From the NCBI GenBank assembly GCA_900316165.1, contig ONBW01000006.1, positions 62,001 through 126,000 on the forward strand: a stretch of 64,000 bases of DNA, in the 5' to 3' direction. Source of the stretch: an uncultured Lachnospiraceae bacterium. GTDB taxonomy: Bacteria; Bacillota; Clostridia; Lachnospirales; Lachnospiraceae. Shown here one piece after another: positions 7,791 through 16,276 of the stretch (position 1 is its first letter; every line of letters begins with the position of its first letter). The position numbers were made by a program, and so were the translations under genes. The notes beneath the pieces are model-generated. The model searched no databases. It saw nothing but the letters and a program-made list of their open reading frames with translations, and was not told where the DNA came from.

Positions 7791-8666
7791 TTATTTCAGA
7801 ATATCAGCTACTGCACTCTTTTCGAGAGTAAACTCGAGAGCACCCATGTACATAGGAGCTACATCACCCTGATTATAGCAGATCACGATATTGCCATCCT
7901 TGTCTAAGTAGAATGAAGCTTTCGATATCAGATCATCCTCAGAAAATCCTGTGATCTCCTGATCTTCCTTGCTGTCAGCAACGAAGTAGTTTACATCCTC
8001 AGTCTCCTTCTCATGCTCTATCATCTGCTTTTTGATATCAGCTTTGATAGCACTCTTGTAATCGGCTCCGTCCTTGAAAAGGTCCTTAAGCTGTATCTGC
8101 TTTCCTGTCTTTAAGTCGATAGTGTAGTAATGATTCTCCTGATAGCTGTCTGCCTGAGTTTCAACAGCAGTAAGCTTTAAGGTAAAATAATTGTCAGTCT
8201 TTGCAATGATATCGGTACTTACATCGAGGTCAACCTTTCCATCAGCCTTCTTGGTCTGCTTAAAATCAGCCACGTACTTATTGGTAAGGCTCTTGATTTC
8301 CCTGTTAATCTCATCCGCAGTTTTCTTTCCAGTCTTGTCATTGGACTTAAGTCCATTTACCTCAACTGAGGCAGTTGCATTTTTACTGTCTGAGTGATAG
8401 TCGCGGATAGTAATCGCATTGAAAAAACCACCCAGAACAGGAACATTGCCCATAGCATTAGCTACAGATGCGTTTGAATTCGGAAGGATGAAAATCGTAA
8501 GAGCCGCAGCTGCAGCAATCGCCCATCCTCTGATATGTCTCTTTCTTGCTTCTATCTTATTCTCCACTTTAGCCATTTCAATTCTGCTCTTCATTTGATT
8601 TACCGCCTTTTCGTTCATAGAAAAACCGGCGTATTCATTTTTTAAAGATTCTAGCTTATCTGTCAT
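7791..8666 (-). CDS. RsiV-like anti-sigma factor (DUF3298-type extracellular domain)
   Basis: 291 residues from the ATG at 8666, which overlaps the sigma gene by 11 bases. Residues 1-45 are a charged cytoplasmic part that should bind the sigma factor; a single membrane helix follows (about 47-65, Ala/Ile rich). The extracellular part ends in a DUF3298-like domain with Asp-Leu-Phe-Lys-Asp-Gly and Phe-Tyr-Leu-Asp-Lys-Asp-Gly motifs, as in Bacillus RsiV, which senses lysozyme and is cut by signal peptidase and RasP. The ligand here is unknown; lysozyme sensing is inference from the family. Confidence 0.82.
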   Translation of the reverse strand: MTDKLESLKNEYAGFSMNEKAVNQMKSRIEMAKVENKIEARKRHIRGWAIAAAAALTIFILPNSNASVANAMGNVPVLGGFFNAITIRDYHSDSKNATASVEVNGLKSNDKTGKKTADEINREIKSLTNKYVADFKQTKKADGKVDLDVSTDIIAKTDNYFTLKLTAVETQADSYQENHYYTIDLKTGKQIQLKDLFKDGADYKSAIKADIKKQMIEHEKETEDVNYFVADSKEDQEITGFSEDDLISKASFYLDKDGNIVICYNQGDVAPMYMGALEFTLEKSAVADILK

Positions 8667-9162
8667 AGCCTTCTGCCTCCAGATCAATTCTCAGTTTTCG
8701 AAGCCCTCTGTATAGCCGGCTTTTTACTGTGTTCTCATTTTCGCCGAGAATTTCGGCGATTTCCTTAATCTTTAGTTCTTCAAAATACTTAAGCTCAATA
8801 ACAGCCTTATCAGCCGGATCCATAGAATCCAAAACTCTGCGCAGGTCGGTATCCTCATAGCTGTCACTCTTACCCTCTTCCTGGTAGTCATCCATCTGAT
8901 CAAGAGAATCGGGCCGTTTCTGTGTAACAAAACGGTAAACCTCATTCAGCATGATCCTGTAAACCCAGGTGGAAGCGAACTGGGGATCCTTTAGACTCCT
9001 GCAGTTCTTAATAGCCCTGTAGGCACCCTCCTGCACGATATCTGCAGCATCTGCCTCATTGTGAGTATAGCTTATAGCCATCCTGTAAAAGCTGTTATAT
9101 TTTTCAAGTAGAACCTTCTCTACAACCTGTTCATTCGTAAGTTTTTTATCCCGGGAAAACAA
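8656..9162 (-). CDS. ECF sigma factor (sigma-70 family)
   Basis: 168 residues with region 2 (Ala-Asp-Ile-Val-Gln-Glu) and region 4 (Glu-Ile-Ala-Glu-Ile-Leu, Asn-Thr-Val-Lys-Ser-Arg-Leu-Tyr-Arg-Gly). The start is taken as TTG at 9162: no ATG or GTG fits in frame upstream, and AAAGGA lies 13 or so bases before it. It directs RNA polymerase to stress promoters and is held by the membrane anti-sigma encoded next to it. The pair looks like SigV/RsiV. A matching ECF promoter lies 43 bases upstream, implying autoregulation. Confidence 0.9.
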   Translation of the reverse strand: MFSRDKKLTNEQVVEKVLLEKYNSFYRMAISYTHNEADAADIVQEGAYRAIKNCRSLKDPQFASTWVYRIMLNEVYRFVTQKRPDSLDQMDDYQEEGKSDSYEDTDLRRVLDSMDPADKAVIELKYFEELKIKEIAEILGENENTVKSRLYRGLRKLRIDLEAEGYDR

Positions 9163-9204
9163 TTTTTTGTCTCACATCCTTTCGTCTATCTTTATCTTAC
9201 AACT

Positions 9205-9235
9205 GTTAGACATTCTACCACAGAAAAAAGTTTCA
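9205..9235 (-). promoter_or_regulatory. ECF-type autoregulatory promoter
   Basis: Read leftward: -35 TGAAAC (9230-9235), 17 bases, then TGTCTAAC (9205-9212). This resembles the ECF consensus TGAAAC-N16/17-CGTC of Bacillus SigW/SigX/SigV. It lies directly upstream of the sigma gene. Confidence 0.7.
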
Positions 9236-9277
9236 AAAAAAATAAAAATCTCCTTACTGTTTTACCAGTAAAGAGAT
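9235..9277 (-). terminator. Terminator of the NSS transporter gene
   Basis: Read leftward: 12-bp stem with one mismatch (ATCTCTTTACTG / CAGTAAGGAGAT), loop GTAAAA, then TTTTTATTTTTTTT. Its T-run touches the -35 box of the ECF promoter, so the stress operon is insulated from upstream reading. Confidence 0.75.
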
Positions 9278-9382
9278 AACAGGGGCTGCCAAACTTCAAA
9301 TACAGACAGAGACGCATTTAGAGAAGCAGACAAGCCTGCAAACGAAGGGCCGACACCGGATTTTTGGTATGGGAAGTTTTAG

Positions 9383-10867
9383 TTACATTATTTTATCTTT
9401 ATCGGACTTAAGAAATGCACATAACAGGATAAAGATAACGAGCAATGCTGCAAAGATCATCCAGCCTGTCAGAGCGACTGTACCCATCGGGGCAAACTTA
9501 TCATAATACCCCTTAAAGTATATGGCGAGAATAACGATCGGAAGGATCCAGGTCATGTACCATCTGAGCTTTCCGGGAAACTTAAGACCAGTACCGGTAT
9601 CAGCCTCTGCAATAAAATTCTTGAATCCCCAGCCATCATCTCTTGTGCAGAAAAGCACTATGGCAAGACTCCCCAGCGGAAGAAGATTATTCGAAACTAT
9701 AAAATCTTCGAGATCCAGAACTGTAGTACCCTCTCCCAGTGGTCTGAACCCGGACAGCAGATTGAACCCGAAGGCACACGGCAGAGATAAAACAATCACA
9801 AGAGGCGCGCTTATGCGCACACTCTTTCTTCTGTCCCATTTGAACAGATCCATGTCAAAGGCAATGATATTCTCAAAGACTGCAATGACAGTCGAGAGTG
9901 CTGCAAATGACAGAAATACGAAGAACAGAGCGCCCCAGATCCTTCCTCCCGGCATTTTCACAAATAGATTCGGGATTGTGATAAAGATGAGGCTCGGCCC
10001 CGCATCAGGTTCGATCCCGAACGCAAAGCAGGCAGGGATGATAATAAAGCCAGCCATCAGAGCCACAGCAGTATCAAGCGCTGTAACAGTCACAGCTTCA
10101 CCTGTAAGGCTCCTGTCTTTGCCCAGATAGCTGCCGAAAATCAGCATTGAACCAATACCAATCGAGAGAGTAAAGAATGCCTGACTCATCGCAGCGTATA
10201 CGACATTACCAATACCCTTCTTCGCCATATCCTTAAAATCAGGAACAAGGTAGAATTTTATACCTGCACCGGCACCCTTTAGGAATACAGAGTGAACAGC
10301 CAGAATCACCATTAGTATAAGAAGAGCCGTCATCATCCATTTAGTGATACGCTCTACTCCATTCTGGACGCCAAAAAAGCAAATTAGAAAACCGATAACA
10401 CATACAAGGATTGTAAAGAAAGCCATCTCCCCGGGGTTTGATAGCATCTCATTAAAGCCACCGGTAATCTGCTTTGATGAGGCGCCTACAAACTCACCTG
10501 AAAGCTGTCTTACGAAATAGTCAAACATCCATCCACAGACAGTCGTGTAATACATCATCAGCATGTAGTTGCCGATAATACTTATCCACTTCAAATGGTG
10601 CCAGCGTGTTCCTTCTGGTTCAAGAGTCTCATATGCCAGTGCTGCACTGTGCTGTGCTCTCCTGCCCATTGCAAACTCACAGATCATAACAGGAATTCCA
10701 AGGATCAGCAGGAAAACCAGATAAATAAGAATAAATGCAGCTCCACCGTACTGACCGCACAGATACGGGAATTTCCATACATTTCCAATACCAATGGCAC
10801 AGCCTGCTGAAACAAGAATAAATCCTATACGTGAACCGAACCGTTCTCTCTTTTTTGACTCAGACAT
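9383..10867 (-). CDS. Sodium-dependent transporter, NSS (SNF) family
   Basis: 494 residues, about 11-12 hydrophobic segments. The N-terminus has the family signature: Arg-x-x-Phe-Gly-Ser-Arg-Ile-Gly-Phe-Ile-Leu followed by Gly-Asn-Val-Trp-Lys-Phe-Pro-Tyr in TM1, the sodium and substrate site of LeuT-type carriers. Bacterial members usually import amino acids with Na+. The start has AGAAGGA upstream. It lies downstream of rnf but behind its terminator. Because Rnf pumps Na+ or H+, the gradient it makes could drive this carrier (inference). Confidence 0.92.
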   Translation of the reverse strand: MSESKKRERFGSRIGFILVSAGCAIGIGNVWKFPYLCGQYGGAAFILIYLVFLLILGIPVMICEFAMGRRAQHSAALAYETLEPEGTRWHHLKWISIIGNYMLMMYYTTVCGWMFDYFVRQLSGEFVGASSKQITGGFNEMLSNPGEMAFFTILVCVIGFLICFFGVQNGVERITKWMMTALLILMVILAVHSVFLKGAGAGIKFYLVPDFKDMAKKGIGNVVYAAMSQAFFTLSIGIGSMLIFGSYLGKDRSLTGEAVTVTALDTAVALMAGFIIIPACFAFGIEPDAGPSLIFITIPNLFVKMPGGRIWGALFFVFLSFAALSTVIAVFENIIAFDMDLFKWDRRKSVRISAPLVIVLSLPCAFGFNLLSGFRPLGEGTTVLDLEDFIVSNNLLPLGSLAIVLFCTRDDGWGFKNFIAEADTGTGLKFPGKLRWYMTWILPIVILAIYFKGYYDKFAPMGTVALTGWMIFAALLVIFILLCAFLKSDKDKIM

Positions 10868-10903
10868 TAAGTAAATCCTTCTTTTTCTCTTTTATTTTTT
10901 CAG

Positions 10904-10949
10904 AAAAAATAAGCTGCCGCAACGATGCGCGAACAATCATTGCGACAGC
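10904..10949 (-). terminator. Terminator of the rnf operon
   Basis: Read leftward: a 14-bp stem with two G-U pairs (GCTGTCGCAATGAT / ATCGTTGCGGCAGC), 9-base loop, then TTATTTTTT. It separates rnfB from the NSS transporter gene. Confidence 0.85.
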
Positions 10950-10974
10950 TCAACCTTTTTTATAAAATACGTTT

Positions 10975-11796
10975 TCAGGCTGTTTTTGCTTCAGCGGCCT
11001 TCTTAAGAACAGTTATTACCTTCTTAGGGCACTTGGCAGCGCAGTCACCGCAGCCAACACACTTGTCCTGATCGATGTAGGCGATGTTATCGACTACATG
11101 GACAGCGTCGTGCTGACAGGTCTTCTCGCAGAGATGGCAGGCGATACAGCCAGTCTTGCAGACAGCCATAACATCCTTACCCTTATCCTTGTTGCGGCAG
11201 TCAACAACCTCTGATGCCTCATAAGGTATAAGCTCTATTATGTCACGAGGACAGGCCTCAACGCACTTGCCACAGGCCTTGCAGGCCTCTTTGTCAACTA
11301 ATGCGATGCCATTTACGATATGAATAGCATCGAACTGACATGACTCTACGCAGTCACCATAGCCCATGCATCCGTACTTACACTCCTTAGGACCACCGCC
11401 TGGAACAAAAGCCATAGCTGAGCAGCTCTTAACACCAGCATAATTATACTTAGGTGTAGTCATATCACAGTCACCGATACATCTGACATGAGCTACCATA
11501 CGGACCTGCTCACCTGCATCAACACCCATGATAGCTCCGACCTTAGCGGCTACAGGAGCTCCACCGACAGGGCACTGGTTAACAGGTGCCTCACCAGATG
11601 CAATAGCATGTGCGCAGCCTGGGCAGCCAGGGTAACCGCAGCCACCACAGTTATTGCCAGGCAGAACACCGAGGATCTGCTCCTCACGAGGATCCACCTC
11701 AACCTTGAATTTCTCTGAAGCAAGACAGAGAAGAAAACCAATAGCACAGCCGACAACTCCGACTATGATGGTTGCCATAATAATTCCACTAGCCAT
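10975..11796 (-). CDS. rnfB: Rnf complex ferredoxin subunit RnfB
   Basis: 273 residues: an N-terminal membrane anchor (about 5-25), the 4Fe-4S motif with C50, C53, C58 and neighbouring Cys (Asn-Cys-Gly-Gly-Cys-Gly-Tyr-Pro-Gly-Cys), then repeated Cys-x2-Cys-x2-Cys-x3-Cys ferredoxin clusters to the C-terminus. RnfB takes electrons from reduced ferredoxin and passes them into the complex at the cytoplasmic face. It is the last gene of the operon, as in Clostridia, followed by the terminator at 10904-10949. Confidence 0.95.
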   Translation of the reverse strand: MASGIIMATIIVGVVGCAIGFLLCLASEKFKVEVDPREEQILGVLPGNNCGGCGYPGCPGCAHAIASGEAPVNQCPVGGAPVAAKVGAIMGVDAGEQVRMVAHVRCIGDCDMTTPKYNYAGVKSCSAMAFVPGGGPKECKYGCMGYGDCVESCQFDAIHIVNGIALVDKEACKACGKCVEACPRDIIELIPYEASEVVDCRNKDKGKDVMAVCKTGCIACHLCEKTCQHDAVHVVDNIAYIDQDKCVGCGDCAAKCPKKVITVLKKAAEAKTA

Positions 11797-11811
11797 ACGT
11801 TTTACTCCTCC

Positions 11812-12387
11812 TTAAATCATTCCAGAGAATCCGAAGAAGGCTATTGACATAAGGCCGGCGGTGATAAGTGTCATCGCGGTTCCCTTAAAGTACTTCGGAT
11901 AATCATTATACTTATACTTTTCACGGATACCGGCAAGGATAACAATAGCCAGGAAATAACCGAGGCCAGTACCAATACCATATACAACACCCTGGAGGAT
12001 AGTGTAGTTATTTGTAACGTTTTTTAAGGCTACACCAAGAACTGCGCAGTTTGTTGTGATAAGAGGAAGGTAAACACCTAAGGCTCTGTAAAGAGAAGGA
12101 ACATTCTTCTTAAGGAACATCTCAACTACCTGAACAAGAGCTGCGATAACCAGGATGAAAACGATGGTATCGAGATACTCAAATCCGGTAGGAACTAAGA
12201 TGTACTTATAGAGAAGTCCGGCAACTATAGAAGCGATTGTGATGACGAAGGTAACGGCACCACCCATTCCTACAGCTGTAGAAGTCTTCTTTGATACTCC
12301 GAGGAATGAACACAGTCCAAGGAACTGACTTAAAAGTACGTTATTTACGATGAACGCACCGATAAAAATAAGCGCCAGATTTGTCAT
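11812..12387 (-). CDS. rnfA: Rnf complex membrane subunit RnfA
   Basis: 191 residues with six membrane segments, the normal RnfA/NqrE length. The N-terminal Asn-Asn-Val-Leu-Leu-Ser-Gln-Phe-Leu-Gly-Leu-Cys motif, with its conserved Cys, is present; a second conserved Cys occurs in Thr-Thr-Asn-Cys-Ala-Val-Leu. In the Rnf structure the RnfA/RnfE pair holds an iron-sulfur centre inside the membrane. Its start overlaps the end of rnfE by four bases. Confidence 0.95.
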   Translation of the reverse strand: MTNLALIFIGAFIVNNVLLSQFLGLCSFLGVSKKTSTAVGMGGAVTFVITIASIVAGLLYKYILVPTGFEYLDTIVFILVIAALVQVVEMFLKKNVPSLYRALGVYLPLITTNCAVLGVALKNVTNNYTILQGVVYGIGTGLGYFLAIVILAGIREKYKYNDYPKYFKGTAMTLITAGLMSIAFFGFSGMI

Positions 12388-13154
12388 TTCTCACTCGCCT
12401 CCTTCTGCTTTTCCTTGAGGTTTGAAACAGCCTCTTTTACGTTCGGGTTATCAGAATCCATAGAAGCCTCTAGGCTGTCCTCATCATTGCAGAGGCATGA
12501 ATTCTGAATCGGAGCTAATGGCTTGCCCTTTGCAGCCTGCTTCTCTCTTACGATGTTCATGATAACAACGAGAAGAGCAAGGATAAAGAAAGCACCAGGA
12601 GCAAGAACGAAAATAGAGATTGGGGTATAACCAGCTTTTCCAGCAGCCTTGTCAGCTAACGGAAGGATCTGTGCTCCAAAAATGCTTCCTGAGCCTAAAA
12701 GCTCACGGACAGCTCCGATGAAGATAAGTGAAAAAGTAAATCCAAGTCCCATACCAAGACCATCAAAGAGTGACGGGATAACCGGATTCTTTGATGCATA
12801 ACTCTCTGCACGTCCAAGGATGATACAGTTAACAACTATAAGAGGGATATAGATACCAAGTGAATCATAAAGGCTTGGCAGATAACCCTGAATCAGGAAC
12901 TGTACTATAGTAACGAATGAAGCCACAACTACGATGAAAGCCGGCATACGAACACGATCCGGAATCATTTTACGAAGGGCTGAAATAAGTGCGTTTGAAA
13001 GCGCAAGTACGAGTGTCGTGGAAAGTCCCATTCCAAGTCCATTCATGGCAGATGTCGTAACCGCAAGAGTCGGACAGATACCAAGTACGAGGACGAATAT
13101 AGGATTTTCCTTTACAATACCATTATAAAGTCTTTCCTTTGGGCTATCCATCAA
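12384..13154 (-). CDS. rnfE: Rnf complex membrane subunit RnfE
   Basis: 256 residues: six membrane segments homologous to RnfA, with Cys in Gly-Ile-Cys-Pro and Val-Asn-Cys-Ile, and a charged C-terminal tail (about residues 205-256) ending in a Lys/Glu-rich stretch. RnfE pairs with RnfA. The tail is longer than in many proteobacterial forms. Four-base overlaps with both rnfG and rnfA show tight coupling. Confidence 0.95.
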   Translation of the reverse strand: MMDSPKERLYNGIVKENPIFVLVLGICPTLAVTTSAMNGLGMGLSTTLVLALSNALISALRKMIPDRVRMPAFIVVVASFVTIVQFLIQGYLPSLYDSLGIYIPLIVVNCIILGRAESYASKNPVIPSLFDGLGMGLGFTFSLIFIGAVRELLGSGSIFGAQILPLADKAAGKAGYTPISIFVLAPGAFFILALLVVIMNIVREKQAAKGKPLAPIQNSCLCNDEDSLEASMDSDNPNVKEAVSNLKEKQKEASEK

Positions 13155-13765
13155 TCCTCACCTCCTGCTATACTCTTATAATACTCAAAACCAGCATCTA
13201 CACCATTTGTGATGGCACGTGATGTTATGGTAGCACCACTGATGGCCTGGATCTCATTGTCACCAGGATTAGACTTGGTTACTGTGTATTTTCCGACAGC
13301 AATACCCTTGAACTGATTATAGAATGATGCATCGTCACGAGCCTTAAGACCAAGTCCCGGAGTATCAGATGTATCAGTAATCTTATATCCGTTCATAGTG
13401 CCGTCATTTTTTATACCCATTGAAAAAGTAACATTTCCGCCGTAACTCTTGGTTACAACAGTAAGGACATATCCTAAAGCGCTGCCGCTCTTGTCCTTTG
13501 CCTCTACACAGGCAGTGATTGAAATGTCTTTATAACCAGCCTTCTTAATAAGAGCTGTAGCCTTGTCAGAATCAAAGTCCTTATACGGAGTAAACGATGA
13601 GGCTCCGTCAAAAACAGCCATGTAAGCGTCATTTGTTGCCTTAGCAGCAGCTGCCTCTCTCGGCTTAAGTGTAATCTGGTAAACAAGACCTAAAAGGAGA
13701 CCTGAGACCAATGTGATGATTGTAAGTCTCATGGCATCTTTTACGATTGATTTCTTATCACTCAT
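13151..13765 (-). CDS. rnfG: Rnf complex flavin-binding subunit RnfG
   Basis: 204 residues: one N-terminal membrane helix (about 12-31) and an extracytoplasmic FMN-binding domain. The covalent flavin attachment motif Ser-Gly-Ala-Thr is at 176-179, with T179 as the acceptor threonine. RnfG relays electrons on the outer side of the membrane. It overlaps rnfD and rnfE by four bases each. Confidence 0.95.
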   Translation of the reverse strand: MSDKKSIVKDAMRLTIITLVSGLLLGLVYQITLKPREAAAAKATNDAYMAVFDGASSFTPYKDFDSDKATALIKKAGYKDISITACVEAKDKSGSALGYVLTVVTKSYGGNVTFSMGIKNDGTMNGYKITDTSDTPGLGLKARDDASFYNQFKGIAVGKYTVTKSNPGDNEIQAISGATITSRAITNGVDAGFEYYKSIAGGED

Positions 13766-14745
13766 GCTTTAGCCTCCTTCTTTTCTTTCTTAGCCTTCTT
13801 GATACCAAAAGCTCTTGGAATAGTAGCCTTCTCAATAAGAGGTACAAAGAGGTTAGAGAAGATTATAGCATAGGATACACCCTCAGCAGATGAACCGAAG
13901 AATCTGAATAATCCTGTCATAACACCAAGGAGAATACCATAGATGATCTGTCCCTTCGGAGTGATAGGGCTTGTGACATAGTCTGTTGCCATGAAGAATG
14001 CACCAAGCATAAGTCCGCCGCCTGCAAGCTCACCTACGAGGAAGTTCATATCGAATCCATGTCCGCCAAATATTATTGTAAAAATAGCGAAAGTCAGGAT
14101 ATAGGTACCTGGGATACGAAGTGTAATGACACCCATCAGAATCAGGAAGATAGCTCCGATAACGATGGCTATCATTGATGTCTCACCAATGGTTCCTGGG
14201 ATATTACCAAGGATCATACGCATTGTATCAACAGATTTTCCAGCCTTAAGTGATGCAAGTGGAGTTGCTCCACCGAAAGTATCTGCATATCCAGGATAGT
14301 TCGAGAAATCAGTCATAAGCCCTGCAAATGAGATAAGCAGGAAACATCTGGCGCCTAAGGCCGGGTTCATGAAGTTCTGACCTAATCCACCGAACAGCTC
14401 CTTAACGATGATGATGGCGAAGGCACCACCTAAGATGCCAAGCCAGATTGGAGCAGAGCTCGGAAGGTTTAACGCTAAGAGAAGTCCCGTAACAACAGCT
14501 GAAAGATCTCTTGTAGTATTCTTTCTGTGTACTATTCTGCAGTAGATGTACTCTGAAAGTACACTTGCAGCAACAGTAGTTACAATGATTAGTAAAGCTC
14601 TGATACCAAAATTAAAGATACCGAAAATCGTAGCCGGCATTAAGGCTATGATAACATATAACATGATACGCTGGGTATCATCCTTTGCCCTCACATGAGG
14701 TGAGGAAGTAACATTAAGCATTTTCTTTTCTTCCAATTCGCTCAC
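13762..14745 (-). CDS. rnfD: Rnf complex flavin-binding membrane subunit RnfD
   Basis: 327 residues with about nine or ten membrane helices. The Gly-Gly-Ala-Thr-Pro-Leu motif (T161) is the site of covalent FMN attachment in RnfD/NqrB. The subunit is the ion-translocating core, coupling electron flow from ferredoxin to NAD+ with Na+ or H+ export. It is one base from rnfC and overlaps rnfG. Which ion is moved cannot be decided here. Confidence 0.95.
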   Translation of the reverse strand: MSELEEKKMLNVTSSPHVRAKDDTQRIMLYVIIALMPATIFGIFNFGIRALLIIVTTVAASVLSEYIYCRIVHRKNTTRDLSAVVTGLLLALNLPSSAPIWLGILGGAFAIIIVKELFGGLGQNFMNPALGARCFLLISFAGLMTDFSNYPGYADTFGGATPLASLKAGKSVDTMRMILGNIPGTIGETSMIAIVIGAIFLILMGVITLRIPGTYILTFAIFTIIFGGHGFDMNFLVGELAGGGLMLGAFFMATDYVTSPITPKGQIIYGILLGVMTGLFRFFGSSAEGVSYAIIFSNLFVPLIEKATIPRAFGIKKAKKEKKEAKA

Positions 14746-14746
14746 C

Positions 14747-16090
14747 TCACTTCTTATCCTTTGCTGCCGCAGCAGCTTTCTTCTTATCTGCTAAGACCTG
14801 TTTCTTCATGGTCTTTATGTACTGGGCAAGAGGACGTCTTGCCGGGCAGCCGTAGCTGCAGCTTCCGCACTCTACGCACTCAAGTCCATACCACTTCTCA
14901 AACTCTTCCTTCTCACAGTGCTCAGCAAAATCAGCAAGTCTTGATGGAACAAGCCCTTCAGGGCAGGCCTCTACGCAGCGGCCACAGTTGATACATGCTG
15001 TAGTCTCAAATTCACTTGCAGCATCCTGTGTCAGGCACAGAAGTGCTGATGTAGTCTTTGTAGTAGGAACATCAAGACCATACATGGCAAATCCCATCAT
15101 AGGACCACCACTTATCATCTTCCTGGCATCGTGAATAAGACCACCGGCAGCATCGAGAAGCTCCTGGAAGCTGGTTCCGATACAGATTCGGAAGTTTCTA
15201 GGCTCACATACAGCATCACCTGTTACTGTAAATACTCTGTTCATTACTGGAATGCCAAGCTTTACAGCATCATAGATGGCCATCAGTGTAGCAACATTAT
15301 CTACTATGCAGCCTGCATCGGCTGGAAGCATTTTGGAATTGATGTCACGACCTGTAACTGCGTGGATAAGCTGACGCTCACCACCCTGAGGATATTTGGT
15401 TAAAAGAGGCTGAACAGAAAGCCTGTCGTCATCCTTTATCATCTCAGAAATCTTATCGATGCAGTCAGGCTTATTATTCTCTATAGCAAAAACACCCTTT
15501 GCATTCGGGAACAGCTGAAGAACAATCTTCAGTCCTCCGATAAGCTTCTCTGGCTCCTCGACCATCTCACGATAGTCACTTGTCAGATAAGGCTCGCACT
15601 CAGCGCAGTTAGCGATGATGTAGTCTATCTGATCAGGATTCTTAGGAGAAAGCTTTACATGTGTCGGGAATCCGGCACCGCCCATTCCTACAACACCTGC
15701 ATCCTGGATCTTCTTGATGATCTCCTGATTTGAAAGTTTTGTTACATCCTCGGTCTCTTCAAAGCCCGCTTCCATGAAGTTCCCATCGCTTTCAATTACG
15801 ATGGCATCCACCATGTCACCAGTTGCGGTACGTCGCTTTTCAATGGCTTTTACCGTTCCTGAAACGGAAGAATAGATCGGTGATGATACGAAGCCGCCTG
15901 CCTCTGCAATCTTCTGACCGCGAAGAACTGTGTCTCCCTTTGCTACAAGAGGCTTAGCCGGTGCACCGATATGCTGTGATACCGGAAAAACGAGCTCGCC
16001 CTGTGGGAGGAGTTCCTTGATAGGCTTTGATTTTGAAAGCTCTTTGCCTTCAAAAGGATGGACTCCGCCTTTAAATGTTCTAAGGCTCAT
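14747..16090 (-). CDS. rnfC: Rnf complex NADH-binding subunit RnfC
   Basis: 447 residues. Order: N-terminal barrel-sandwich domain (about 1-110), NAD(H)/FMN-binding domain with Gly-Met-Gly-Gly-Ala-Gly-Phe-Pro (about 136-143), SLBB-like region, then two 4Fe-4S clusters near residues 365 (Cys-Ile-Asn-Cys-Gly-Arg-Cys) and 402 (Cys-Val-Glu-Cys-Gly-Ser-Cys). It transfers electrons to NAD+. First gene of the six-gene operon C-D-G-E-A-B, the usual clostridial order. The C-terminus is Lys/Ala-rich. Confidence 0.95.
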   Translation of the reverse strand: MSLRTFKGGVHPFEGKELSKSKPIKELLPQGELVFPVSQHIGAPAKPLVAKGDTVLRGQKIAEAGGFVSSPIYSSVSGTVKAIEKRRTATGDMVDAIVIESDGNFMEAGFEETEDVTKLSNQEIIKKIQDAGVVGMGGAGFPTHVKLSPKNPDQIDYIIANCAECEPYLTSDYREMVEEPEKLIGGLKIVLQLFPNAKGVFAIENNKPDCIDKISEMIKDDDRLSVQPLLTKYPQGGERQLIHAVTGRDINSKMLPADAGCIVDNVATLMAIYDAVKLGIPVMNRVFTVTGDAVCEPRNFRICIGTSFQELLDAAGGLIHDARKMISGGPMMGFAMYGLDVPTTKTTSALLCLTQDAASEFETTACINCGRCVEACPEGLVPSRLADFAEHCEKEEFEKWYGLECVECGSCSYGCPARRPLAQYIKTMKKQVLADKKKAAAAAKDKK

Positions 16091-16161
16091 TCAGTTACCC
16101 CACTTTCTAATAAAATAGAAATAGATTGATTTTCAATTAGAAAACCTTTCATACGGAATTT

Positions 16162-16170
16162 ATTATATCA
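16162..16170 (-). promoter_or_regulatory. Extended -10 promoter of the rnf operon
   Basis: Read leftward: TGATATAAT, i.e. TATAAT with the TG extension, about 70 bases before rnfC. No good -35 hexamer is present 17 bases upstream, which fits an extended -10 promoter. Confidence 0.55.
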
Positions 16171-16244
16171 CTTTTGCATATAAAAAAAGCTAAACACTTC
16201 GAATTTTTTGTACAATTTTACATACCTTACAGCTGATTTTTACA

Positions 16245-16269
16245 TAAAAAAACGCACCCGAAGGTGCGT
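16245..16269 (-). terminator. Terminator of the telA-proB operon
   Basis: Read leftward: ACGCACC, loop TTCG, GGTGCGT, then TTTTTTT, seven bases past the proB stop. A compact, strong intrinsic terminator. Confidence 0.88.
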
Positions 16270-16276
16270 CATTTTC

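Noticed and set aside
9522..10130. 202-codon open frame on the + strand
   Set aside because: It is the reverse shadow of the NSS transporter gene, with no recognisable domain and no ribosome-binding site.
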